NCBI RefSeq assembly: GCF_033118175.1
Contig: NC_083692.1
Location: 86,271,501-86,335,500, forward strand
Direction: 5' to 3'
Length of the DNA: 64,000 nucleotides
Origin: Dama dama
Lineage: Eukaryota; Chordata; Mammalia; Artiodactyla; Cervidae
The translations under genes were made by a program, and so were the position numbers. Each line of letters begins with the position of its first letter. Positions within the stretch are counted from its first letter, which is position 1. This document shows, piece by piece, positions 35,990 to 48,244 of this stretch. Under the pieces are notes generated by a model that was not told the DNA's origin, made no database searches, and saw nothing but the letters and a program-made list of their open reading frames with translations.

Positions 35990-38451
35990 GTTCATTTCAC
36001 TTCAGTTCAGTCACTCAGTCATGTCCGACTGTTTGCGACCCCATGAATCGCAGCACGCCAGGCCTCCCTGTCCATCACCAACTCCAGGAGTTTACTCAAA
36101 CTCATGTCCATCGAGTCGGTGATGCCATCCAGCCATCTCATCCTCTGTTGTCCCCTTCTCCTCCTGCCCCCAATCCCTCCCAGCATCAGGGTCTTTTCCA
36201 ATGATTCAGCTCTTCACATGAGGTGGCCGAAGTATTGGAATTTCAGCTTCAGCATCAGTCCTTCCAATGAACACCCAGGACTGACTTCCTTTAGGATGGA
36301 CTGGTTGGATCTCCTTGCAGTCCAAGGGACTCTCAAGAGTCTTCTCCAACACCACAGTTCAAAAGCATCAACTTTTCAGCACTCAGCTTTCTTCACAGTC
36401 CAACTCTCAACATCCATACATGACCACTGGAAAAACCATAGCCTTGACTAGATGAAACTTTGTTGGCAGAGTAATGTCTCTGCTTTTTAATATGCTATCT
36501 AGGTTGGTCATAACTTTCCTTCCAAGGAGTAAGTGTCTTTTAATTTCATGGCTGCAATCACCATCTGCAGTGATTTTGGAGCCCCCCAAAATAAGGTCTG
36601 ACACTGCTTCCACTGTTTCCCCATCTATTTGCCATGAAGTGATGGGACCAGATGCCATGATCTTAGTTTTCTGAATGTTAAGCTTTAAGCCAACTTTTTC
36701 ACTCTCCTCTTTCACTTTCATCAAGAGGCTTTTTAGTTCCTCTTCACTTTCTGCCATAAGGATGGTGCCATCTGCATATCTGAGGTTATTGATATTTCTC
36801 CCGGCAATCTTGATTCCAGCTTGTGCTTCTTCCAGCCCAGCGTTTCTCATGATGTACTCTGCATATAAGTTAAATAAGCAGGGTGACAATATACAGCCTT
36901 GACAGACTCCTTTTCCTATTTGGAACCAGTCTGTTGTTCCATGTCCAGTTCTAACTGTTGCTTCCTGATCTGCATATAGGTGTCTCAAGAGGTGGGTCAG
37001 GTGGTCTGGTATTCCCATCTCTTTCAGAATTTTCCACAGTTTATTGTGATCCACACAATCAAAGGCTTTGGCATAGTCAATAGAGCAGAAATAGATATTT
37101 TTCTGGAACTCTCTTGCTTTTTCAATGATCCAGCGGATGTTGGCAATTTAATCTCTGGTTCCTCTGCCTTTTCTAAACCCAGCCTGAACATCTGGAAGTT
37201 CACTGTTCATGTATTGCTGAAGCCTGGCTTGGAGAATTTTGAGCATTACTTTACTAGCGTGTGAGATGAGTGCAATTGTGAGGTAGTTTGAGCATTCTTT
37301 GGCATTGCCTTTCTTTGGGATTGGAATGAAAACTGACCTTTTCCAGTCCTGTGGCCACTGCTGAGTTTTCCAAATTTGCTGACATATTGAGTGCAGCACT
37401 TTCACAGCATCATCTTTCAGGATTTGAAATAGCTCAACTGGAATTTCATCACCTCCACTAGCTTTGTTTGTGTGATGCCTCCTAAGGCCCACTTGACTTC
37501 ACATTCCAGGATGTCTGGCTCTAGATGAGTGATCACACCATTGTGATTATCTGGGTGGTGAAGATCTTTTTTGTACAGTCCTTCTGTGTATTCTTGCCAC
37601 CTCTTCTTAATATCTTCTGCTTCTGTTAGGTCCATATCATTTCTGTTCTTTATCAAACCCGTCTTTGCATGAAATGTTCCCTTGGTATCTCTAATTTCCT
37701 TGAGATCTCGAGTCTTTCCCATTCTGTTGTTTCCTCTATTTCTTTGTGTTGATCACTGAGGAAGGCTTTCTTATCTCTCCTTGCTATTCTTTGGAACTCT
37801 GCATTCAGATGGGAATATCTTTCCTTTTCTCCTTTGCTTTTTGCTTCTCTTCTTTTCACAGCTATTTGTAAGGCCTCCTCAGACAGCCATTTTGCCTTTT
37901 TGCATTTCTTTTTCTTGGGGATGGTCTTGATCCCTGTCTCCTGTACAGTGTCACAAACCTCCATCCCTAGTTCATCAAGCACTCTGTCTATCAGATCTAG
38001 TCCCTTAAATCTATTTCTCACTTCCACTGTATAGTCATAAGGGATTTGATTTAGGTCATACCTGAATGGTCTAGTGGTTTTCCCTACTTTCTTCAATTTA
38101 AGTCTGAATTTGGCAATAAGGAGTTCATGATCTGAGCCACAGTCAGTTCCTGGTCTTGTTTTTGCTGACTGTATAGAGCTTCTCCACCTTTGTCTGCAAA
38201 GAATATAATCAATCTGATTTCAGTGTTGACCATCTGGTGATGTCCATGTGTAGAGTCTTCTCTTGTGTTGTTAGAAGAGGGTGTTTGCCATGACCAGTGC
38301 GTTCTCTTGGCAAAACTCTATTAGCATTTGCCCTGCTTCATTCCATACTCCAAAGCCAAATTTGCCTGTTACTCCAGGTGTTTCTTGACTTCCTACTTTT
38401 GCATTCCAGTCCCCTATAATGAAAAGGATGTCTTTTTTGGGTGTTAGTTAC
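35990..38451 (-). mobile_element. BovB (RTE) LINE, 2.45 kb, 5'-truncated, inactivated
   Basis: Its 3' end is on the left (TTCAGTTCAGTCACTCAGTCATG). ORF2 fragments run right to left on the minus strand: endonuclease-RT linker (about 38,096-37,653), then RT pieces at 37,722-37,417, 37,492-37,148 and 37,054-36,407. Frame changes lie near 37,700, 37,450 and 37,140. The thumb and C-terminal domain (SWQIDGETVEAVSDLI, HEIKRHLLLGRK) is well kept. The catalytic YADD box reads YADG (LRYADGTILM, near 36,775), which would abolish polymerase activity. The 5' part with the endonuclease N-terminus is missing. BovB entered ruminants by horizontal transfer (established). Confidence 0.95.
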
Positions 38452-38505
38452 AAGACCTCAGTTGCCACATGTGTCTAGTGGCTGACAGAGTACACAGGCA
38501 GGTCT

Positions 38506-38829
38506 AGAGCATGAAGAAGGAAGTGGGTGGCTGAAGACTTTGTGTAGTTGCCTCTGGGTGGCATAACATTGGCTGCTAAAACAGAAATACCTATTTTTGT
38601 CAATCACTTCCTGTGACTGGTGGAATTTGGCAGCAGAATTCCTGTGAGTGATTTTGATGACTGTCATGAATATTGAGTCACTATTTTAACACTGTTACTG
38701 ATTTTTAAATATTCCTGTATATAACAGTGTCACCCAGATATTCATTAAAACAGTGGTTCTAATGCTAATGCTACAAAACAACTCCTATTCAATAAATATT
38801 AGAAGGGGAAGTTACATGTGCCAATTGTC
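38506..38829. other. Intergenic, nothing recognised
   Basis: Short single-copy-looking stretch between the BovB and a Bov-tA. Confidence 0.5.
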
Positions 38830-39034
38830 GTTTTAGTCCCTAAGTTGTGTCTGACTCTTTTGTGACCCCATGGACTGTAGCCCACCAGGCTCCTCTGTCC
38901 ATGGGATTGCCCAGGCAAGAATACTGGAGTGTTGCCATTTTCTTCTCCAGAGGCTCTTCCTAAGCCAGGGATTGACCTGCATCTCCTGCATTAGCAAGCA
39001 GATTCCTTACCACTCAGCCAGCAGGGAAGCCCCA
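38830..39034 (-). mobile_element. Bov-tA SINE
   Basis: GTTGTGTCTGACTCTTTTGTGACCCCATGGACTG, GGCAAGAATACTGGAGTGTTGCC, CCACTCAGCCAGCAGGGAAGCCCC. Confidence 0.93.
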
Positions 39035-39367
39035 TTGCCAAGAGGGAAGCCAAATAACCAATCTTATGCTCCGTGTTGTTAATTTAGAAATGAATACGTT
39101 GGGAAATATTGGCAAGTTCTGAGAAATAAAAATTAACATTTAAGAAGGTACACTTTCAAGTTTGCAAAAATGGCTACACAGGCAAAAAGGAAGGAAAAAG
39201 AAAACCTGGCCACAAGCTCCAGGTCAAAGTAATGTGCCCCTGAGCCGCCCTGCATGTGCATGTAAACACTCAGAACAAAAAACCCTGTTTTACATTTTGC
39301 ATGTGTTCCTATAGAGGAAATTGCATGCTGCAAAAACTGTTTCATTAAGTATGGTTTTATTTTCACT
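39035..39367. other. Intergenic, nothing recognised
   Basis: About 330 bases between two Bov-tA copies, no feature identified. Confidence 0.5.
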
Positions 39368-39585
39368 AGCCTTTCGCATTCAGGTAAAGAATCTCCCTGC
39401 AATGCAGGAGACCCAGGTTTGATCCCTGGGTCAGGAAGATCCCCTGGAGAAGGGAATGGCTAACCACTCCAGTATTCTTGCCTGGAAATTCCCCAGACAG
39501 AGGAACCTGGTGGGCTACAGTCCGTCGCAAAGAGTCAGGACACCACTGAGTGACAAACACTTTCACTTTCTCTTTCCCTTTCAGA
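39368..39585 (+). mobile_element. Bov-tA SINE
   Basis: CCCTGCAATGCAGGAGACCCAGGTTTGATCCCTGGG, GGAGAAGGGAATGGCTAACCACTCCAG, GTCAGGACACCACTGAGTGAC, ending in a T/C-rich TTTCACTTTC tail. Several bases of the head are missing. Confidence 0.92.
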
Positions 39586-39689
39586 AGTTACAATACTTTA
39601 CGGACAGACTAGCCTGCCACAGAGTGGTGAGAATGGGAAACTACAGGCCACTTTAAAAATATTTAATACATAGTATTTGATATATCGAA

Positions 39690-40310
39690 ATAATAAGTGC
39701 AACAGAAAATAAACACCTGGAAATGCACCAGCAAACTTAAGAACTAGAACATTACCTATAATGCATGCATCCATCTGTATGCCTTTTTCCTATCTTATCC
39801 TGCCTCACCAGAGATAATACTGGCTTGAATTTTATGTTGACCATTTTCTTGGTTTCCTTAAAAGGTTATTTTATCATTTCTGTATGCATTCCTAAATGAA
39901 ATATTGTCTAATTTGCTCATCTGAGCTTTATAAAAGTGGCATCATGATTTTATGTAGTTTTCTGCAACTTGCCTTTTTCATACATTTACTTGACCATGTT
40001 ACGTGTATTGCTGGAGTTAATTCACTGTGGGAAGAGACACCTATTTATTTATCCATTTACCCATTCTCCTGTCAATGGACATTTCATAGCCTCTAATGTT
40101 TTGCCACATTAACAATACAGCAATGAATATTTTTATGCATATTTAAGAATTTCTTTGTAATATGTCTTGTTCAATTTTACAAAATACATATAACCAAAGT
40201 GTCTTTCAGTGTTGTACCAATTTACACTCCATTTGTGGTATATAAAAGGTTCCACTGATTGTCATCTTCACCAGTACTTGGTGTTACTAAATCACCTAAT
40301 TGTTGCCAAT
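39690..40310 (-). mobile_element. Old L1 fragment
   Basis: Antisense L1: GTATGCATTCCTAAATGAAATATTG, TTTTCTGCAACTTGCC, ATCCATTTACCCATTCTCCTGTCAATGGACATTTCATAGCC and GTGTTGTACCAATTTACACTCC. It is continued after a SINE by further antisense L1 at 40,600. Confidence 0.6.
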
Positions 40311-40314
40311 GGAG

Positions 40315-40594
40315 TCATTGGCTGCGCTGGATCTTTGTTGCTGCGCAGGCCTTCCTTTAGTTGCACCATGGGGGCTCCTCTCTAGTCATGGTCGGGCTTC
40401 TCTTGTAGGGCACGGGATCTGCGACATGTGGCTTCAGTAGCCGCAGTTCCTGGGTTCCAGAGAACAGGCTCAGTAGTTGGGGCCCACAGGCTTAGCTGCT
40501 CTGTGGCTTGTGGGGTCTTCCCAGATCAGGGATCAAACAAATGTCTTCTGCATTGGCAGGCGGATTCTTCACCACTGAGCCATCAGGGAAGCCT
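40315..40594 (-). mobile_element. CHR-family SINE (long form)
   Basis: GGCTGCGCTGGATCTTTGTTGCTGCGC, GGCTTCAGTAGCCGCAGTTCC, CACCACTGAGCCATCAGGGAAGCC. It has inserted into the antisense L1. Confidence 0.88.
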
Positions 40595-40599
40595 GGAAA

Positions 40600-42899
40600 A
40601 TCAGTTCTGATCAGAGCATTGACTTGTATTTTCCTGGCTGTCAGTGAGGTCAAGCATATTTTAATTTAAATTGACAACTTACGTTTCCTTTTTCATAAAC
40701 TGCCTATTCACATCTTGCCCATTTTTAACTGGTTTGTCTTTTTCTTATTTTAAGCTTAAGATCTTAATCTGGGAATATATGTATGTGTGTGTATATATAT
40801 ATATATCAGTTTCTATATTTAGCAACTTTGGTGAACTGTATTTAACAAGTTTGGTTTGGTAAACTCTCTGATCAATTCTAGTAATTTATCCGTAGATTCT
40901 TGGAGGGTTTTCTACATATACAATTAGATTAGCTGCAGATAATGACAGTGATGTTTCCTTCTTTTTCATTGTATCTGTCTTGCCTTGTGGAGCAGAAGAG
41001 TGATAGCAGACACTTTTGCTTCATTCTACTCTTAAAAGAACGATGCTTTCAATGATTCACCATTGTAAATGATGGCTATTGTCTTCTTTTTCTTCTTTTT
41101 TTCTTTTTATTTTGCTTTTTGGCCATACTATGTGGTATGTGGGATCTTAGTTCCCAGACCAGGGATCAAACCTGTGTCCCCCGCAGTGGTAGCTTGGAGT
41201 CGTAACCACTGGACTGTCAGGGAAGTCCCTTCTGTAGGCTTTTTAAAAAAAGATTACATTTTAATGTCAGGAAGTTTTGTTTTATTCCTGCTTTTCTAAG
41301 AGTTTTTTAAAATCAAGAATGGATGTTAACTTTTACTGACTGGATGTTCGCTTTTACTGACTGCCTTTACTACATCTATTTAGATAATCATACAACTTCT
41401 CCTTTAACCCATTAATGTGATGAATTAAAGTTATGGGCTTTAATGTTAAATGATCCAAATATTCTTGGGATAAATCCAGCTTAGGTTTTATGAATTGCCC
41501 TTAATATAAGCTGTTGGACTTGATTTACTAATAGTTTGTTTATAATATTTCCATCTATGTTCGTGAGGGATTCTGGTCTGAATTTTCTTTTTCATACAGT
41601 TCTTGACTGATTTTATTTCAAGGTTATACTAACCTCATATGAGTTGAGGAGCAGTGCTTTATTTGATATTCTTTATGTGAAATTAAAATCATTTGTTCTG
41701 TGAAAATTTGCTAGGAATTGCCTGAAAAATAGCAAGGCTTGTTTTTTTTAATTTTTTTTTAAGACATTGAAACTGATTTAATTTCCTTAATACTGTTAGA
41801 AACTCAAGCTTTCTTGTAACAGCTTTGATAACTTGTATTTTTCTAGAAATGTTTCCCTTTTTAATAAGTTTTTTAATTCATTGATGTAATGTTCTTTATA
41901 GTATGCTCATTTTATCTGTTTAATCTCTTCTGTATTTGCAGCTTTCTTCAGTTCTCTGTTCCTATTATTACTTGTTTATGCATGCTACTTACTACCCTCT
42001 TTGTAATGAATCTTACCAAAAGTTTGTCTATTTTATCTGGCCTTGGCTTGTTGATCATCTCTATTATATATTTGTTTCATTTCATAAATTTTTGCTCTTA
42101 TCTTTACATCTACTCTTAAGCTTTCTTTGTGTTTTTTCTATTGGGTTTTTTTTTTTTTTCTCTTAGAGTGAAAGCTAGCTCATTAATTTTCAGCCTTTTT
42201 TCTTTTTTAATGTAAACATCTAAAGCAATAAATTTCCCTGTAATTACCATTTTTGCTACACCCACCAGTTTTGATATTTACAGTTTTCATCATGTACCAT
42301 ATAGTTGTTTCTATACAACTTTTAATCTCTATTATATCTTACTTGACTCATAAATTATATAGAAATGTACTTTCTAATTTTCAAAACTTAGAGGACACTG
42401 TCATTTATCTTTCTGTTAAAGACTTTTAATTTAATTGCATAAGCTCTATCCATGATCATAGGTCATAAAATGTGATTTATGTGAATCAAATTCTTTGAAA
42501 TTTGTTGAAACCGGCTTTATGGCCTTTTATCTAGTCAATTTTTGGAAATGTTCCATGTGCACTGGAAAAGAATGTCTATTCCTTGACTGTTGGATGTAGA
42601 GTGATTTATAAATATCCACTAAATCAAGCTAGTTGATTGTGTTATTCCAATCTTTTTTGACCCATTAATAATTGAGAGCTCTGTATTGAAATCTCCCACT
42701 ATTTTAATGGATTGGTCAATTTCTATCCATAGTTCTGTACATTTTATCTTGTGTATTTGTATACTATTTTAGTAGGCACCCACAACTTTAGAACTATTAT
42801 ATTTTCCTGATGGATTAAACCTTTTATCATTAAACTGATAAAAGGTCCTAATAATACATTTTTGCTTCATAGTCTATTTTATCTAATATCAATATAACC
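40600..42899 (-). mobile_element. Old L1, left segment (interrupted)
   Basis: Antisense L1 ORF2 texture throughout: TATAAGCTGTTGGACTTGATTTACTAATAGTTTG near 41,510, TTCATAAATTTTTGCTCTTATC near 42,085, AATAAATTTCCCTGTAATTACC near 42,230, TTGAAATCTCCCACTATTTTAATGG near 42,690. No open frame of note. It is interrupted by a CHR SINE at 41,074-41,230 and by the young L1 at 42,916-45,147, resuming at 45,164. Confidence 0.75.
41074..41230 (-). mobile_element. CHR-family SINE (short form)
   Basis: T/C-rich tail, GGCCATACTATGTGGTATGTGGGATCTTAG, CAGGGATCAAACCTGTGTCCCC, AACCACTGGACTGTCAGGGAAGTCCC. Confidence 0.92.
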
Positions 42900-42915
42900 A
42901 CACTGGCTTTCTTTT

Positions 42916-42960
42916 TTTTTTTTAATAGTAATAATTATAATTGAAATTTTTGTGTTCTTA

Positions 42961-42992
<32 letters not shown>

Positions 42993-45147
42993 TATTAGTT
43001 GGAGGCCAATCACTTCACAACATTTCAGTGGGTTTTGTCATACATTGATATGAATCAGCCATGGATTTACACGTATTCCCCATCCTGATCCCCCCTCCCA
43101 CCTCCCTCTCCACCCGATTCCCCCGGGTCCTCCCAGTGCACCAGGCCCGAGCACTTGTCTCATGGATCCCACCTGGGCTGGTGATCTGTTTCACCATAGA
43201 TAGTATACATGCTGTTCTTTTGAAACATCCCACCCTCACCTTCTCCCACAGAGTTCAAAAGTCTGTTCTGTATTTCTGTGTCTCTTTTTCTGTTTTGCAT
43301 ATAGGGTTATCGTTACCATCTTTCTAAATTCCACATATATGTGTTAGTATGCTGTAATGGTCTTTATCTTTCTGGCTTACTTCACTCTGTATAAGGGGCT
43401 CCAGTTTCATCCATCTCATTAGGACTGGTTCAAATGAATTCTTTTTAATGGCTGAGTAATATTCCATGGTGTATATGTACCACAGCTTCCTTATCCATTC
43501 ATCTGCTGATGGGCATCTAGGTTGCTTCCATGTCCTGGCTATTATAAACAGTGCTGCGATGAACATTGGGGTGCACGTGTCTCTTTCAGATCTGGTTTCC
43601 TCAGTGTGTATGCCCAGGAGTGGGATTGCTGGGTCATATGGCAGTTCTATTTCCAGTTTTTTAAGAAATCTCCACACTGTTTTCCATAGCGGCTGTACTA
43701 GTTTGCATTCCCACCAACAGTGTAGGTTCCCTTTTCTCCACACCCTCTCCAGCATTTATTGCCTGTAGACTTTTGGATAGCAGCCATCCTGACTGGCGTG
43801 TAATGGTACCTCATTGTGGTTTTGATTTGCATTTCTCTAATAATGAGTGATGTTGAGCATCTTTTCATGTGTTTGTTAGCCATCTGTATGTCTTCTTTGG
43901 AGAAATGTCTGTTTAGTTCTTTGGCCCATTTTTTGATTGGGTCATTTATTTTTCTGGAATTGAGCTTCAGGAGTTGCTTGTATATTTTTGAGATTAATCC
44001 TTTGTCTGTTTCTTCATTTGCTATTATTTTCTCCCAATCTGAGGGCTGTCTTTTCACCTTACTTATAGTTTCCTTTGTAGTGCAAAAGCTTTTAAGTTTC
44101 ATTAGGTCCCATTTGTTTAGTTTTGCTTTTATTTCCAATATTCTGGGAGGTGGGTCCTAGAGGATCTTGCTGTGATTTATGTCGGAGAGTGTTTTGCCTA
44201 TGTTCTCCTCTAGGAGTTTTATAGTTTCTGGTCTTACATTTAGATCTTTAATCCATTTTGAGTTTATTTTTGTGTATGGTGTTAGAAAGTGTTCCAGTTT
44301 CATTCTTTTACAAGTGGTTGACCAGTTTTCCCAGCACCACTTGTTAAAGAGGTTGTCTTTTTTCCATTGTATATCCTTGCCTCCTTTATCAAAGATAAGG
44401 TGTCCATAGGTTCGTGGATTTATCTCTGGGCTTTCTATTCTGTTCCATTGATCTATATTTCTGTCTTTGTGCCAGTACCATACTGTCTTGATGACTGTGG
44501 CTTTGTAGTAGAGTCTGAAGTCAGGCAGGTTGATTCCTCCAGTTCCGTTCTTCTTTCTCAAGATTACTTTGGCTATTCGAGGTTTCTTGTATTTCCATAC
44601 AAATTGTGAAATTCTTTGGTCTAGTTCTGTGAAAAATACCGTTGGTAGCTTGATAGGGATTGCATTGAATCTATAGATTGCTTTGGGTAGAATAGCCATT
44701 TTGACAATATTGATTCTTCCAATCCATGAACACGGTATGTTTCTCCATCTGTTTGTGTCCTCTTTGATTTCTTTCATCAGTGTTTTATAGTTTTCTATGT
44801 ATAGGTCTTTTGTTTCTTTAGGTAGATATACTCCTAAGTATTTTATTCTTTTTGTTGCAATGGTGAATGGTATTGTTTCCTTAATTTCTCTTTCTGTTTT
44901 TTCATTGTTAGTATATAGGAATGCAAGGGATTTCTGTGTGTTAATTTTATATCCTGCAACTTTACTATATTCATTGATTAGCTCTAGTAATTTTCTGGTA
45001 GAGTCTTTAGGGTTTTCTATGTAGAGGATCATGTCATCTGCAAACAGTGAGAGTTTCACTTCTTCTTTTCCTATCTGGATTCCTTTTACTTCTTTTTCTG
45101 CTCTGATTGCTGTGGCCAGAACTTCCAACACTATGTTGAATAGTAGT
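42916..45147 (-). mobile_element. Young cattle-type L1, 5'-truncated, with 16-bp TSD
   Basis: ORF2 C-terminal half plus 3' UTR. The frame from 45,131 to 44,157 carries the RT catalytic box (LSLFADDMILYIEN) intact and the downstream RT/thumb. A TAG at about 44,157 replaces a Tyr codon, the same frame then continues to about 43,735, and a frameshift follows (43,755-43,324 holds the C-terminus ending DHYSILTHICGI). The 3' UTR ends near 42,995 in an A-rich tail. ACACTGGCTTTCTTTT flanks the insert exactly at 42900-42915 and 45148-45163. Dead, but much less diverged than the L1 it interrupts. Confidence 0.95.
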
Positions 45148-45163
45148 ACACTGGCTTTCTTTT

Positions 45164-45298
45164 AATTAGCTTTTGCCTTTGTTCATCATTTTACTTTCAT
45201 CCTTTCTATGTCTTTTAATTCTAGGTGTGTCTAGATTTTTAAAAAATCTAGATCTGAGCTCTTTTACTTGTTTGTCCCTTTTATACTTGTGGTTACTC
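45164..45298 (-). mobile_element. Old L1, right segment after young L1
   Basis: AATTAGCTTTTGCCTTTG through ATGTCTTTTAATTCTAGGTGTG resumes the old antisense L1 seen left of 42,900. Confidence 0.6.
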
Positions 45299-45613
45299 TT
45301 TATTTTTTTTAATTGGCCGCACTGGGTCTTCGTTGCTGCTCGAGGGCGTTCTCTATTTGTGGAGAGCAGGGGCTGTCTCTAGTTGCAGTGGGTGGGCTTC
45401 TCCGTGGCTTCTTTTGTTGGGGAGCACAGGCAGGCTCTAGAGCACGTGGGTTTCAGTAATTTTGGCTTAAGGACTCCGGAGCTGGGGGCAGTGGTTGTGG
45501 CGCCCAGGCTTAGTAGCTTTGGGGGCATGTGGGATCTCCTCTGAGCGGGATGGAACATTGTGTCCCCTGCGTTGGCAGGCAGATTCCCAACCACTGGACC
45601 ACCAGGGGAGTGC
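45299..45613 (-). mobile_element. CHR-family SINE (long form)
   Basis: TTGGCCGCACTGGGTCTTCGTTGCTGC, AGGCTTAGTAGCTTTGGGGGCATGTGGGATC, CCACTGGACCACCAGGGGAGTGC. Confidence 0.9.
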
Positions 45614-47249
45614 TATACCTGCGATTTCGGAAAATATTTCTACCATCTTAACGTTTATTTTCCATTTGTTCTCCTTTTCTCAATTTCTCCATTTTTTTCC
45701 CCCTAAACTAACTTTTTGCTTTTGTTTTCTTACTCTATTTTCTCCTCTACTGGTGTGGCAGTTATACTATCTCTGTTTTTAGTAATTACTCTTGAAATTT
45801 TACCAGGTACATTTAACAAAGTCTGAAGTGATCAATACCTGAACCTTTCCAAGAAGAACTCCGAACACTCTACCTCCTCTTACCAGCCTTCCCTCTCTTT
45901 CCCCCACCTATAAATTATTATCGTCCAGTATTTGTGCCTGTCCTTTTCAACCCCACACATTACACGTCATCACCATCTTTCATTAGCAGTTTTTTGCAGT
46001 TATTTTAACTGCTATTTAACTGTTTATTTAAATAAATAGTTTATTTAACTGTTATCTGGGTTAGCAGTTACTTTGAAGATATCTTTCTTTTAGATTCACT
46101 GTTACTGTTACTGTCCAATTTGTTGTTTCTTTGTAGGCAGTCTTGCTTTTCTCTCTAGCTGCTTTTAACATTGTTGCTCTGTGGTTTCTCTACAATATGT
46201 CCATGTGTATGTCTTTTTTTAACCTGCTTGATGCATGTTCTTTTTCTCCTGTCCATGTGTTGGTATCTTTTATCAGATCTGGAAATTCTTAGCCATTAGC
46301 TTCTCAAATATTGCTGCTTCTTTATTCTCTCTATTCTCTCCTTCTGGGATTCTAATTGGATATATTTTAGACCTTCTCATTCCATCTATTCTTCCCTTAA
46401 CCTCTCACTGATATTTCTCATCTCCTTGACTCTCTGTGCTGCATTCTGGTAATTTTCTCAGATCTATCTTCCAGTTCATTAATTCATCATCCAGCTAGGT
46501 ATAATCTGTTGTTTAATATGTCTATTGAGTTTTTAATCTCAACAACTAAATTGTTAAGTTCTATTTGCTCCCTTTTCAGATATGTCTTGTCATTTTCAAT
46601 AGTCTCTTTGCCTTGCTCATTTAAAAAAATAACAGCTCTACTGAGATATAATTTGCAAATAGTAAGATTCACCCTTTGAAAGTGTACAATTCATGTTCAT
46701 AGAAGTTGTGAAATAATTACCATGAATTCTCAAAAAATTCTATCACCCTGAAAAGAAACTCTATACTCATTAGCAATAACTGCCAGTTTCCTTATACCCT
46801 TGTCTCCCAAAAATCACTAATCTATTTTCTTTCTCTTTGGATTTGCTTATTGGAGACAATTCATGTGAATGGAATCATACAATATATATATAACCTTCTA
46901 TAACTGGTTTCTTTCATCTAGCAAAATGTTTCCAATTTTCATCCATATTTTATCGTTACTTTGTTCCTTCTTGTGGCTGAATAATATCCCATTATATGGG
47001 TCTACCATATTGTGTTTATTTATTTACCAGTTGATGGACATTTGGGTTGTTATTACTTTGGGGGTATTATGAATAATGCTGCCGTGAACATTTATGTACT
47101 TGTCTTTGTGTGAGTATATATTTTCTTTTCTCTTGGTTATATACCTATATATCTAAGTTATGTAGTAGCTCTATTTAACAGTATGAGAAATTGCCAGAAG
47201 GTTTTCCCATGGGGATGCACAATTTTACAATCCCACCAGCAATGGGATT
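45614..47249 (-). mobile_element. Old L1 sequence
   Basis: The part at 46,640-47,249 is the clearest: AAAGTGTACAATTCATGTTC, CTTTCTCTTTGGATTTGC, GAATGGAATCATACAATATATATA, CAGTTGATGGACATTTGGGTTG, AATAATGCTGCCGTGAACA, CCAGCAATGGGATTG, all antisense L1. 45,614-46,640 is T/C-rich with weaker L1 resemblance and may include other old repeats. Confidence 0.6.
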
Positions 47250-47516
47250 GTTTGTTAATTTTTGGCTGTGCTGGTCTTTGTTGCTCACGTGGGCTTTCTC
47301 TCCTTGCGGTGAGCAGGGGCTACTCTCAAGTTGTGGTGCACCATCTTCCCACTGTTGTGGAACACGGGCTCTAGATAGAGCTCAGAGGCTTCAGTAGTTG
47401 ATGGAGCATGGGCTTAGTTGCCCTGCAGCCTGTGGAATCTTCCCGAACCAGGGATCAAACCCATGTCCCTGCATTGGCAGGTGGATTCTTAACCCTCGAA
47501 CCACCAAGAAAGTCCC
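47250..47516 (-). mobile_element. CHR-family SINE (long form)
   Basis: TTTTGGCTGTGCTGGTCTTTGTTGCTCACGTGGGC, GGCTTCAGTAGTTGATGGAGCATGGGC, TTAACCCTCGAACCACCAAGAAAGTCCCC. Confidence 0.9.
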
Positions 47517-47694
47517 CATCTTTTATTTCTTTAAACATTTCTTTTCTAGTTATTTATTTCTTCTTCTATCTGAAAGTTGCAATATCTAAAAACCAGAGAG
47601 ATCTATTGATAAATGTATTCTATTTTGTCTTCTATTCATGGTAGCATATTTCCTTCTATATTTGATGATATATTTCTGTGAAAATATAAGGTAG

Positions 47695-47790
47695 GGTTTT
47701 TCTTCTGTTCATTAGTATATCCCCATCATCTAGAACAATGACTGATACATAACAGATGCTCAACAAATCTGTTAAATGAACAAATGAGTC
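47695..47790 (+). mobile_element. L2 LINE 3' end relic
   Basis: TATCCCCATCATCTAGAACAATGACTGATACATAACAGATGCTCAACAAATC is the L2 3' end. Confidence 0.6.
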
Positions 47791-48090
47791 CTAAGGACCT
47801 AAGCAGGAAAGTAAACGCCAGAGAAGAACACATTTGCTTCTTCTTAGTGCCAAGATGCCTACAGACCCAGGGCTATGGTTAGCCTCTATCAGTCAGGCTC
47901 TCCTTGGGAAAACAGAAGCCAGATACTCTATGTATTCTGAGTGTATCCACCTTTGTTCATTCAGAAAATGGAAACCACACAGTGATTTAAACAGAGTATG
48001 TTTAATATCAAGAATTACTAAGCTAAGATAAAAGAGTAACTATAAGATATAAAAATAACTATAATATATATAATATTATATAACTATAAT
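47791..48090. other. Unassigned, ending in AT-rich tract
   Basis: 47,870-48,030 contains CAGTCAGGCTCTCCTTGGGAAAACAGAAGCC, which resembles the start of an old repeat I cannot name. 48,035-48,090 is a TATA/ATAT low-complexity tract. Confidence 0.45.
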
Positions 48091-48230
48091 ATCACTGGTG
48101 GTCCAGTGGCTAAGACTCTACACTCCCAATGCACAGAGTCCAGGTTCCATCCCTGGTCAGGGAACTAAATCCCATAAACCACAACTAAGAGTTGGCATGT
48201 CACAACGAAAGATCCTGTTGCTGGCCAAAA
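48091..48230 (+). mobile_element. CHR-family SINE (partly degraded)
   Basis: CACTGGTGGTCCAGTGGCTAAGACTCTAC, GTCCAGGTTCCATCCCTGGTCAGGGAAC, then CCACAACTAAGAGTTGGCATG, a body type also seen at 49,870. Confidence 0.8.
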
Positions 48231-48244
48231 TCTCGGCCTTCTCG

